Below are positions 1 through 7,678 of a stretch of 64,000 nucleotides of DNA, piece after piece. Positions within the stretch are counted from its first letter, which is position 1, and every line of letters starts with the position of its first letter. The translations under genes and the position numbers were made by a program. A model generated the notes under the pieces. The model was not told the origin of the DNA and searched no databases. It saw nothing but the letters and a program-made list of their open reading frames with translations. This DNA is from an uncultured Granulosicoccaceae bacterium (GTDB taxonomy: Bacteria > Pseudomonadota > Gammaproteobacteria > Granulosicoccales > Granulosicoccaceae): positions 1 through 64,000 of the forward strand of contig CAKZSB010000010.1 in assembly GCA_937920585.1 (NCBI GenBank), in the 5' to 3' direction.

Positions 1-1737
1 ACCGATGTCATCGCGGAGTCCGGTGGCCGCGAACGCGGTTCGGGCTACAACCCGCTGCGAGGGGATGAAGTCGTGCGCTACAGTCGCGATTTGCTCGATC
101 GCCATTTCCCGCTTGAGCACGGCTCGCACCACCATATGCTCAGCTATCAGATCGAAAACGGTCAGCTCACCGCACGCAGTGGAACCGGCGAGACAATCGC
201 GTTGCTGGACACAGCCCAGTTCAAGGGTTTTCGCGGCGAAGCTGACAAGCCCGTGTCGATCCTGCTGGGCAAGAACGGCCTGCATGCGGACATAAAATTC
301 GACGCCACTCATCCGATCGGCAAACGCGATCATGCCGGTATTTGCGATATCGAACTTGAATCGGCGGTCACAACGATCATGGATTGCGAGGACTCGGTCG
401 CCTCTGTCGATGTCGATGACAAGGTCATGGTCTACCGCAACTGGCTCGGCCTGATGAACGGCACTTTGCGCCATGAATTCTCGAAGGGTGGCGTGAAGAT
501 CGATCGCAAACTGCAGCAGGATCGCGAATACACAGCACCCGATGGCAGCACCCTGACCCTGCACGGACGAAGCGTCCTGCTGGTGCGCAACGTCGGCACC
601 CAACTCGAGATCGATGCAGTCCTGCTGAATGATCAGCCGGTGCCGGAAACACTGCTCGACGCCATGTTTACCTCTTTGTGTACCAAACACAATCTCGGCG
701 CCGATCACGACATGATCAACAGCCGCAGCGGTTCGGTTTACATCGTCAAACCCAAAATGCACGGCTCCGATGAAGTCGCGCTGGCCAGCGAGCTGTTCGG
801 GCGCGTCGAGGACGCTCTCGGCATGGAACGCAACACGCTCAAAATGGGCATCATGGACGAGGAGCGCCGCACTACCGTCAATCTGAAAAACTGCATCAAC
901 GCGGCCAGTGATCGCGTTGCATTCATCAACACCGGCTTCCTCGATCGCACCGGCGATGACATCCACACCAACATGGAAGCCGGGCCGATGTTGCCCAAGG
1001 CTGAAATCAAGCAAGCACCGTGGCTGGTTGCCTACGAAGACAGCAATGTCGACGTCGGACTCGCCTGCGGCCTTAAGGGCCGCGCGCAGATTGGCAAGGG
1101 GATGTGGGCGATGCCGGACGAAATGGCGGCGATGATGAAAAACAAGGTTCAGCACTTGAAACAGGGTGGCAGCACAGCCTGGGTACCCTCGCCCACGGCG
1201 GCCACCTTGCACGCGATGCACTACTTTATGCTCGATGTACCCGCTTTGCAGGACAGACTGAAAACTCGCACCGCGGCACAGGTTGACGACATCCTGAAAA
1301 TTCCGCTGCTGCCGGCTGGCAGAAATTTGTCAGCGGACGAGATTCAACGTGAACTCGACAACAACGTTCAGGGCATCCTGGGCTATGTCGCACGTTGGGT
1401 TGGTCAGGGAATCGGCTGCTCAAAAGTGCTGGATATTAACAATGTGGCACTAATGGAGGACTGCGCAACGCTGCGTATTTCCAGCCAGCACATCGCCAAT
1501 TGGCTGCACCACGGCATTCTGACTGAACAGCAGGTTATCGAATCCATGCAGCGTCTGGCCGAGTTTGTCGATCGACAGAACCAGCACGACCCTGATTACA
1601 CACCGATGGCCCCTGATTTTGATTCCAGTGTCACCTTTCAGGCATCGCTGGATCTGGCGTTAAAAGGCCGTGCACAACCCAACGGCTATACCGAATTCAT
1701 TCTCTACGATCGCCGCCAGGAAGCGAAGGCCTCTTAA
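1..1737 (+). CDS. glcB: Malate synthase G, 3' part (5' end outside window)
   Basis: Condenses glyoxylate and acetyl-CoA to malate in the glyoxylate bypass (cytoplasm). The frame is open to the left edge, so the internal ATG at 73 is not the real start. About 578 C-terminal residues are present against roughly 720 in the family, so about 145 are missing. Family-typical stretches seen include MDCEDSVASVDVDDKV (Mg/glyoxylate-binding region), GKGMWAMPDEMAAMM and the C-terminal segment around CSKVLDINNVALMEDCATLR. No frameshift is visible. A strong hairpin follows 13 bp after the stop. Identification rests on motif recognition and length and is secure. Confidence 0.95.
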   Translation, partial: TDVIAESGGRERGSGYNPLRGDEVVRYSRDLLDRHFPLEHGSHHHMLSYQIENGQLTARSGTGETIALLDTAQFKGFRGEADKPVSILLGKNGLHADIKFDATHPIGKRDHAGICDIELESAVTTIMDCEDSVASVDVDDKVMVYRNWLGLMNGTLRHEFSKGGVKIDRKLQQDREYTAPDGSTLTLHGRSVLLVRNVGTQLEIDAVLLNDQPVPETLLDAMFTSLCTKHNLGADHDMINSRSGSVYIVKPKMHGSDEVALASELFGRVEDALGMERNTLKMGIMDEERRTTVNLKNCINAASDRVAFINTGFLDRTGDDIHTNMEAGPMLPKAEIKQAPWLVAYEDSNVDVGLACGLKGRAQIGKGMWAMPDEMAAMMKNKVQHLKQGGSTAWVPSPTAATLHAMHYFMLDVPALQDRLKTRTAAQVDDILKIPLLPAGRNLSADEIQRELDNNVQGILGYVARWVGQGIGCSKVLDINNVALMEDCATLRISSQHIANWLHHGILTEQQVIESMQRLAEFVDRQNQHDPDYTPMAPDFDSSVTFQASLDLALKGRAQPNGYTEFILYDRRQEAKAS

Positions 1738-1749
1738 CCACTGCGAACA

Positions 1750-1783
1750 CCAGGCCTGGCGTCGCTTTTGACGCCGGGCCTGG
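1750..1783 (+). terminator. Long hairpin after glcB
   Basis: CCAGGCCTGGCGTC (1750-1763) faces GACGCCGGGCCTGG (1770-1783) across a six-base loop, giving a 14-bp stem with at most one imperfect pair. No U-run follows, so it may be a Rho-assisted terminator or an RNA-stabilising 3' end rather than a classic intrinsic terminator. It separates glcB from the next operon. Confidence 0.5.
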
Positions 1784-1903
1784 CATTGAAACCTCGGTTC
1801 AACATTACGATAGGGCTTTTAACGACGGTTTACTTTAAAGATTTTGAGCAGACTGAGCGCTAGTTATTGAACAGGCTATGCCGCAACACCCGAAGGCCCC
1901 CCA

Positions 1904-2581
1904 ATGGCTCAGGTTATCGTATCCGAAGCGTCCGACCACGCTGGCAGCACACCGGCAACACGCTCTTCTGATCCCTATCGATCGGTTCTCATGTTGCGAT
2001 TTGCACTGCTCAATGTGCTCGCCTTTGCGTTACTGGGTGCTGCGACCATTCAGGGTTACGTCGGGAAAGTACTGGAGGCCGACCAAACCTATCTGTCAGT
2101 GATTATTTTTATTGTGTTCCTCGCAGGACTCGCCATTTGTACCCATAAGGTATGGCAAACGAGCAACGAAATCGACGCGTTGAACGCGCCCGAAGGGATC
2201 AAATCTGCCGCGATCGCCCATTTGGTTCAGCGCGACCAGAACGGCGAACCCGCGATCCGCGACGGCTCTATGCGGTTGCGCCTCGCTCAACGTATCTCCG
2301 CCGTCCGCCACCTCGCGAACACGCTTGTACTGCTGGGCCTGATCGGCACCGTGCTCGGGTTCATCATTGCCTTGTCGGGTGTGAGCCCTGAGCAGGCGGC
2401 CGACGTGAATGCCATCGCTCCAATGGTGTCAACGCTGATTCGCGGCATGTCCACCGCGCTCTACACCACACTGATCGGATCTATTCTGAATGTCTGGCTG
2501 ATGGCCAACTTTCAGATTCTTTCCGGCGGAACTGTGCAGTTGATGGCGCGCTTGTCAGACCTGAGTCAGCAAGATGCGTGA
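1904..2581 (+). CDS. MotA/TolQ/ExbB-family proton channel protein
   Basis: Predicted inner-membrane stator subunit of a proton-driven motor. Four hydrophobic segments (about residues 28-53, 63-83, 137-158, 182-204) with a roughly 50-residue cytoplasmic loop between the second and third match the family topology. The signature is in helices 3 and 4, with GLIGTVLGFI and the Gly/Thr-rich ALYTTLIGS. At 225 residues it is about TolQ length. The ATG at 1904 follows a GAAGG ribosome site. It overlaps the next gene by 8 bp, and that gene encodes a one-helix protein with a MotB/ExbD-like Asp, so the two probably form a stator. It is not tolQ or exbB of the usual operons: no tolA, tolB, pal or tonB lies nearby. 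The driven process is unknown. Confidence 0.75.
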   Translation: MAQVIVSEASDHAGSTPATRSSDPYRSVLMLRFALLNVLAFALLGAATIQGYVGKVLEADQTYLSVIIFIVFLAGLAICTHKVWQTSNEIDALNAPEGIKSAAIAHLVQRDQNGEPAIRDGSMRLRLAQRISAVRHLANTLVLLGLIGTVLGFIIALSGVSPEQAADVNAIAPMVSTLIRGMSTALYTTLIGSILNVWLMANFQILSGGTVQLMARLSDLSQQDA

Positions 2582-3176
2582 ACTCGATCTGTTTGATGAA
2601 GACAGCAGCGCGACCCTGTTTCGCGATGTGATCATGCTGGCGCTGGCAGGGTTCGTCACGCTGGTGATGCTGCTTTTACCACATATCAATCCAAAGGCCC
2701 TCGCCGAGGAGGCGGCAAAATCCCCCGGCAATCTGACAGTGGAATTGCGCTGGCCGGACGATATCAATGCCGATGTCGACCTGTGGGTCGAGGCCCCCGG
2801 CGACCGGCCGGTCGGCTACTCGAACAAGGGCGGCCGGGTATTCAATCTGCTGCGCGACGACCTGGGTGACACAGCAGACCTCACCGGCCTTAATTACGAA
2901 TTCACCTACAGCCGGGGCGTACCGGAAGGCGAATATGCAGTCAATGTACACCTCTATCGCAATCCGGCGAAAACCTATCCGGTACCGGCTACGGTTGTCG
3001 TCAGTCTGAAGCGGCCGGGATCCAAGACCGCAAAGCAGATTCTGGTCAGCAAGCTGGAACTGACTCATCAGGGTGAAGAGGCGACTGTCTTTCGATTCAA
3101 TCTGGATGAAAAAGCGAGCCTTGTCAGCGGCAGCGTAAACAACCTGCCGAAAAAACTGCGGAATAAAAAGACATGA
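2574..3176 (+). CDS. ExbD/MotB-like one-helix protein with beta-rich periplasmic domain
   Basis: Probable partner of the upstream channel. One transmembrane helix (about residues 17-37) starts with RDVIMLALAGF, placing Asp18 where ExbD, TolR and MotB keep their proton-carrying Asp. The rest (about 50-200) should be periplasmic. It has no OmpA-type peptidoglycan-binding domain but contains a segment (VELRWPDDINADVDLWVEAP, then GYSN) resembling the start of DUF2135/YfaP-type beta-sandwich domains. It overlaps the previous gene by 8 bp and shares ATGA with the next. The DUF2135 resemblance is from memory and weak; the stator role is inferred from the helix, the Asp and the neighbour. Confidence 0.6.
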   Translation: MRELDLFDEDSSATLFRDVIMLALAGFVTLVMLLLPHINPKALAEEAAKSPGNLTVELRWPDDINADVDLWVEAPGDRPVGYSNKGGRVFNLLRDDLGDTADLTGLNYEFTYSRGVPEGEYAVNVHLYRNPAKTYPVPATVVVSLKRPGSKTAKQILVSKLELTHQGEEATVFRFNLDEKASLVSGSVNNLPKKLRNKKT

Positions 3177-3685
3177 ATCCGGTTCTGCTCTGGTTTGGCA
3201 CAGCGGCCCTGATTATCGGTGCGCTGGCCTCGATCGCGATCTGGTCGCCAAGAGATCGCAAAATCAAGCTCGGCGCGCTGGCTTGCGCCACTGCACTGCT
3301 ACCCGTTTGCTACTTCAGCCTCGACGATCTGCTCGGCAGACCCAAGGCAATCGACCTCGAAGCAGCCATCGGCTACACCGAGGAGGCGGCCGTACTTAGC
3401 TCGGTTGTCGAGGAAGACATTGCGATTTACCTGTGGCTGAAGCTTGAAGGTATCGACGAGCCTCGTTCATTTGAATTGCCGTGGAACAAGCAAATGGCTG
3501 TCGACCTGCATCAGGCGCAGCAACAGGCGGAAGCGGAAGGAACCAAGGTCAAGATGCGCCGGCCGACCGAAGATTCTCTGGATGACCAGGAACCGGTATT
3601 CTACGCTGCCGCTCAACCGGCACCGCCGCCAAAGCAGGCGCCGGACGAGAGTCCGCTGGTTTTCCAGGCAAGCCGACCGGACTAG
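3173..3685 (+). CDS. Unrecognised two-helix membrane protein of the channel operon
   Basis: I do not recognise this family. Residues 3-24 and 32-49 are hydrophobic, joined by a short basic loop (SPRDRK). About 120 soluble residues follow, containing YLWLKLEGIDEPRSFELPW and a Gln/Ala/Glu helix, then a Pro-rich tail (PAPPPKQAPDES). The ATGA overlap with the preceding gene means coupled translation, so it probably works with the two stator-like proteins as a third subunit or effector. If the short loop is cytoplasmic, the soluble part is periplasmic. Confidence 0.6.
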   Translation: MNPVLLWFGTAALIIGALASIAIWSPRDRKIKLGALACATALLPVCYFSLDDLLGRPKAIDLEAAIGYTEEAAVLSSVVEEDIAIYLWLKLEGIDEPRSFELPWNKQMAVDLHQAQQQAEAEGTKVKMRRPTEDSLDDQEPVFYAAAQPAPPPKQAPDESPLVFQASRPD

Positions 3686-3761
3686 CAAATCGGGGCACCC
3701 CGAACTACCCGCGAGTGCGCCGCCTGAAGTACACTGCGGCGCCCCGTTTAAGTAGATCCAC

Positions 3762-4130
3762 TTGCCGCAACCGAAGCCACCAGTCAATAGTCAGCCGCAC
3801 GGCAGGCACTTGCTGATTGACCTGTACACCTCGTCGTCATCTCTGGCTGATCCGGTATTGATGGAATCGGCGATCAAGGCCGCAGTCGAGGCATGTGGCG
3901 CACACTTAATTCAGTATCGCTCGCATACCTTCGATGGCGGTGGCCTGACGGCATTCGCCATGCTTGCCGAAAGCCATCTCTCGGTACACACCTGGCCGGA
4001 ATTGGGTTTCGCCGCCTTCGATATATTCACTTGCGGCCCGAATACGGACCCCCATCGCGCAAGACGCGTGATTGAAGAATTCTACCCGCCGCAACGCATT
4101 GAACTGCGCGATATCACGCGCGGCGACTGA
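3762..4130 (+). CDS. speD: S-adenosylmethionine decarboxylase proenzyme (class 1B type)
   Basis: Makes decarboxylated SAM, the aminopropyl donor for spermidine. The 122-residue chain fits the short Thermotoga/Bacillus-type enzyme, not the 264-residue E. coli form. The self-cleavage site is in LAESHLSVHTWPE: cleavage before Ser71 would create the pyruvoyl cofactor. The downstream FDIFTCG contains the usual catalytic Cys. The GRHLLIDLY start motif is intact. The only usable start is TTG at 3762, with no clear ribosome site, so expression may be low. No spermidine synthase is in the window. Confidence 0.9.
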   Translation: MPQPKPPVNSQPHGRHLLIDLYTSSSSLADPVLMESAIKAAVEACGAHLIQYRSHTFDGGGLTAFAMLAESHLSVHTWPELGFAAFDIFTCGPNTDPHRARRVIEEFYPPQRIELRDITRGD

Positions 4131-4153
4131 CTGGTATTACACCTGGAATGCGG

Positions 4154-4173
4154 CATTGCGCCCATTCGCAATG
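4154..4173. terminator. Small hairpin between convergent genes
   Basis: CATTGCG and CGCAATG pair around CCCATT in the gap between speD and the oppositely oriented GH12-like gene. It could act as a shared transcription end, but no T-run is present on either strand. Confidence 0.3.
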
Positions 4174-4199
4174 GAACAGCTATTCTTCCTCAGGCCTTA

Positions 4200-5090
4200 C
4201 TAACGGGCTCCGACGGATACGCTGAACTGGTCGAGTACAAATTCCCCCTGCCCCCACCAGATTTCAGATCCGAATTCCAGCGAGCCGACACACCAATGGG
4301 GTTGCAATGGCTCCAGGCCCATCAAGGGTGCATTTTTTTGCGTCCATTCCAGAAAGGCATTCCAATCGAGCGAGCCACTGGTTTGCGTGTCTTCCAGCAC
4401 GAAGGCGATATAGCTGGTGGAGCGGGATGCATCGGCAAATACATACCACAATTGATCCTGAATCACTGCCATCGTCAGCGGCTCACGATAGGGGTATTTG
4501 TCACCCGCCTGTACCCACACCATCATTTCATAGACACGATTATCGCCGGCCGAATTGCCCGGCCCCTTGATATCGCAGCTTTCGTGAAGAAAGGACTCGG
4601 CGGCAACGTTGATCTCACGGTTGGCAGAACCCGATTCCCGATAGGCGTAGTTCATTGTCAGTCGGGGCAGACTGTCCAGCCGTTCCGGCAGGCCGGTTGC
4701 AGCCTTGTCGCCTGAAATCTCGATGCCGTGTTTATTGCCATAGATCACTTCTGGATAGGCTTTTACTGCCGATTGCTCGCCATCAATGCTGGCGAGCCAG
4801 TCGTATGACCAACCAACCGGCAATCTAAAACCGGCGCCCGATGCAGATCCATGGATACACTGTCGCCATTCATCGCTGTTTACTTTACCGCTGCCCCAGG
4901 TATTGTTGGACAACAGAATTGTTGGCCCGGCAACGCTTAAGGTATCCCAGCTTGCGCACTGGCTTTGCGTACCGGCAAGCAGCGCTGTGTCGGCGGCAAC
5001 TTGCTGCAAACACCCCGCTGCCAGCATGGCGGGAAACAACAGGCGCCTGATCACCACGGACTGCGCGGACAGGTTTAGCATGCTTTGCAT
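4200..5090 (-). CDS. Secreted GH12-like endoglucanase/xyloglucanase
   Basis: Predicted beta-1,4-glucan hydrolase exported from the cell. Residues 1-34 look like a signal peptide (basic IRR, hydrophobic core, AAGC then VAAD). A lipoprotein cleavage before Cys27 is possible but its lipobox is poor. GH12 hallmarks are visible: NNTWG near 62, WSYDW near 94-98, YEMMVWV with candidate nucleophile Glu188, and FGSEIWW with candidate acid/base Glu276. Length (296) suits one catalytic domain without a carbohydrate-binding module. The start lies 16 bp inside the upstream gene, so the two are coupled. Substrate (cellulose, xyloglucan or other beta-glucan) cannot be told from sequence. Confidence 0.75.
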   Translation of the reverse strand: MQSMLNLSAQSVVIRRLLFPAMLAAGCLQQVAADTALLAGTQSQCASWDTLSVAGPTILLSNNTWGSGKVNSDEWRQCIHGSASGAGFRLPVGWSYDWLASIDGEQSAVKAYPEVIYGNKHGIEISGDKAATGLPERLDSLPRLTMNYAYRESGSANREINVAAESFLHESCDIKGPGNSAGDNRVYEMMVWVQAGDKYPYREPLTMAVIQDQLWYVFADASRSTSYIAFVLEDTQTSGSLDWNAFLEWTQKNAPLMGLEPLQPHWCVGSLEFGSEIWWGQGEFVLDQFSVSVGAR

Positions 5091-6055
5091 TTTGTTTGCT
5101 CTTGAGCGTTTATCGTTCTGACAGAAACTGTGATTAATTGATCATCACGCGCTAGCAGCAGAGGCACTGACTGGCCGATCTGCGTGTTGTTCCAAAGCTT
5201 CTGATAAAGCTGATCGCGGCGGCGAACCCGTTGATTATCTATTGCGATGATTTCATCGCCGGGTCTGATATCGGCGTATCTCGAAGGCCCGGCCGGAACG
5301 GTTCCGAAAACAAGCAAATCAGCATCCACAGACAACCCCAGCCAGGGACGTTCGGAAGCGCTGGAGTGGCCGTGGATCAGCAACTCACCCATCACGTCGA
5401 TCAATTCGTCGATCGGTATGAACAGATTGCCAGCGGGCGACCGAGGCGCATTGTCCTCGACACTGGCCACACCGTAGGCGCCGATACCCAGCAGCCGCGA
5501 CTCTCTGTCAATCAATGCGGCGCCGCTGAAGTGCTGTCGCACTGGCGTGGTGCGCAGGGCATCGGCAAGAAAATACTCGGCGGCGCCTGAAAACGGTGCG
5601 CGCGAGACCAGCTCAACGGCACCCGCAGCGGTGCGGCCGCGGTAGTCGACCGCAAGCAGCCGCTGGCCCACTATCGCTGCGGACGCAGTACCGATTTCCA
5701 GCGCCAGCGTGCCGTTGGGCAGATCGGCGCGCAACAGTGCCAGACCGGAGGCGATGTCATGGGCTATTACACTCGCCGGCACTGCTTCGCCAGATTGAAA
5801 ATACAATGTGATATAGCGGGCGTGCAGCACCAGGTAGGCCGCGGTCACCAGCAGGCCATCGCCGCCAATGACAATCGCACTGCCCTGCCGTTCTGTGCCG
5901 AGCGAGGCCGCACTGGCCGCCGTTGCCGGCACGGCTGCGCGAAGCTCGACGATGCCGGTTAAAAATTCGTCGACATCAGGCTCTGCACTGACAGCGAGCG
6001 AACAAGCAATAAAGACTATTGCTGAAAGACAGCGAATTCGCCGTAACAAGCTCAA
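5075..6055 (-). CDS. HtrA/DegS-like pseudoprotease with PDZ domain
   Basis: Has the layout of an exported S1C protease: N-terminal signal or anchor (about 5-24), chymotrypsin-like domain (about 55-225) and a PDZ-like domain (about 235-315, with YADIRPGDEIIAIDNQRV). The catalytic sites are degraded. The usual TNAHVV reads TAAYLV (His replaced by Tyr74), the DLAVL Asp is Gly104, and GNSGGPL reads HFSGAAL, keeping Ser177 but not the following Gly. Proteolysis is therefore unlikely, and a binding or scaffold role is more plausible. TTG start, no strong ribosome site. It overlaps the GH12-like gene by 16 bp, suggesting the pair works together at the envelope. Confidence 0.7.
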   Translation of the reverse strand: MSLLRRIRCLSAIVFIACSLAVSAEPDVDEFLTGIVELRAAVPATAASAASLGTERQGSAIVIGGDGLLVTAAYLVLHARYITLYFQSGEAVPASVIAHDIASGLALLRADLPNGTLALEIGTASAAIVGQRLLAVDYRGRTAAGAVELVSRAPFSGAAEYFLADALRTTPVRQHFSGAALIDRESRLLGIGAYGVASVEDNAPRSPAGNLFIPIDELIDVMGELLIHGHSSASERPWLGLSVDADLLVFGTVPAGPSRYADIRPGDEIIAIDNQRVRRRDQLYQKLWNNTQIGQSVPLLLARDDQLITVSVRTINAQEQTKCKAC

Positions 6056-6103
6056 TTGATTTTCGCCGCCGCATTTTTCAAAAAGAGCAACCAGTTTAAC
6101 GCG

Positions 6104-6128
6104 ACAAGCCGGCTTAGCGCCGGCTTGT
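6104..6128. terminator. Strong hairpin between GH5-like gene and pseudoprotease gene
   Basis: ACAAGCCGGC (6104-6113) and GCCGGCTTGT (6119-6128) form a perfect 10-bp stem with a five-base loop. It lies just past the 3' end of the minus-strand GH5-like gene. No clear T-run follows on the minus strand, so termination may be partial and the downstream pair could be read from the same transcript. Confidence 0.5.
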
Positions 6129-6173
6129 AGCAGGAAAACACATTACGCACACTATGTGCGCACCACCTAGGTA

Positions 6174-7460
6174 CTATCGATCAGATGGAGGATTGACCGC
6201 CGCTGGCGATGGTGCTTCCTCTGGCGCTGTAGTCTCGGGCTGAGGTGCTGCCACCGCGGGCACTTCATCCACTATACGCGTTGTGGGCTGACCCGGCGCA
6301 GACAAGGGTGCTACGGCAGCCCCGATCGCAGGTTCATCAACTGATGCCGGAGCTGTCGTGCCGTTGCCAGCGATGTTCGTTGCCGGCGGACCTGCCGAGA
6401 TTTGCGTATCGGCGAAATCTTCCAGCTCGCGCAGGTAGCCCAGCCGCTTGCCCGCCAGCGCCTCTTCACCCAATCCCGGCGAATGCGTGATGCGGTAATC
6501 CCATCCGAGTGCTCCGGCATAGCCGTTGTTATACCAGCTGCTCAGCATTTGCTCATGCGTGGCGTCACTCAAGCCCTCAACCGGATACTCACCCATGATC
6601 ATCGGCTTGTCGCCCATACCAAGTTCTGCAGGCGTGCGAGTGTAGGGCCAGTAGGCGTTGACCCAGTCATAGATGTGGATCTGGTAGAAATCGACATCAA
6701 GGTTGCGCCACGCCGGCGCCCATTTGATTGCCGCACTACCGATTGACAGCGGAATATCAGGCGTTGCTGCGCGCAAAACGCTAATGGTGTCGGCCAGAAA
6801 GACTTCCATCTGATCGTGCGTCACATGCTCGAGCTCAGCATTGGGATCGAAGTCCTGACCACCGTACTTGTCGGCTCCGGTCACGGCCCACTCAGGCTCA
6901 TTGATAACATCCCATGAATGCAGCGCATCGCGATGCGGGCTGGCCTGTAGCGCTTCGGCGAAGGGTCGCACGACGTTTTGCATCAGGCCTGCTCGGCGCT
7001 GGTCATCGATTACGATGTCGCGATAGCCTGTAGCCTGGATTCCGACCACATCGCGGCTGGGGCGAAAACCGTCGAACGAGAACAGACAGAACATGATCCG
7101 GACATTGGCGTTAGCGGCAAGCTCCAGGGCCTTGAGCCCGTCATCGATAGCTTGCTGGCCCAGTTGCTGTGGCACGCCGTTGCCGTCGAAAGTGATTGCC
7201 GTGGTCCAGAGCTCTGGCCAGACCCACCAGCGCACGACTTTTACACCGTGCTCGGCCATTTCGTTCAGCTCGCGGGCATAGCTGTCAGGATCTTGCGCGA
7301 CCCCCTTCTTGGCCCAAACGTCGTTGCCGCCGAAATCATTGGCAAAATGCTGCCAGGCGTAATTGATGCCAAAACTGAATTGCTCGCGCAACTCGGCAGC
7401 CTGAACAGAAACGCTGAGCATCACTGTAAAGACCAGTGAAAGCGCAGAAGTTTTGCGCAT
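6174..7460 (-). CDS. Secreted clan GH-A (GH5-like) glycoside hydrolase
   Basis: Predicted retaining beta-glycanase with a TIM barrel. The first 22 residues are a Sec signal peptide ending VQAAE. The acid/base Glu188 sits in WDVINEPEW and the nucleophile Glu291 in MIMGEYP, the standard spacing for GH5-type enzymes; the IHIYDW strand lies between. About 70 Pro/Ala/Thr-rich residues (356-428) form a tail with no visible carbohydrate-binding module. I chose the ATG at 7460 because GGAGAAAAAT precedes it; the longer TTG frame would start inside that ribosome site. The nearby GH12-like gene suggests joint attack on plant or algal beta-glucan or mannan. Family placement below clan level is uncertain. 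Confidence 0.75.
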   Translation of the reverse strand: MRKTSALSLVFTVMLSVSVQAAELREQFSFGINYAWQHFANDFGGNDVWAKKGVAQDPDSYARELNEMAEHGVKVVRWWVWPELWTTAITFDGNGVPQQLGQQAIDDGLKALELAANANVRIMFCLFSFDGFRPSRDVVGIQATGYRDIVIDDQRRAGLMQNVVRPFAEALQASPHRDALHSWDVINEPEWAVTGADKYGGQDFDPNAELEHVTHDQMEVFLADTISVLRAATPDIPLSIGSAAIKWAPAWRNLDVDFYQIHIYDWVNAYWPYTRTPAELGMGDKPMIMGEYPVEGLSDATHEQMLSSWYNNGYAGALGWDYRITHSPGLGEEALAGKRLGYLRELEDFADTQISAGPPATNIAGNGTTAPASVDEPAIGAAVAPLSAPGQPTTRIVDEVPAVAAPQPETTAPEEAPSPAAVNPPSDR

Positions 7461-7678
7461 ATTTTTCTCCAACCAATTGAAAACATGGTGGAGCGGCGAA
7501 CCAGATCTGACTGATCAGATGCCAGGAACTCATTCGCACTCCCCAACCGATAACAGCGTTAGCGGCAAAGGGCACGACAAACTTCAGAGAACCAAAGGCT
7601 TGCGATAATTGCAGAATGTAAAACTGTGAGCCTTGCGTGACGGAATCGTCAACGCCACGGCCAGGGTCGGGCGAATGC

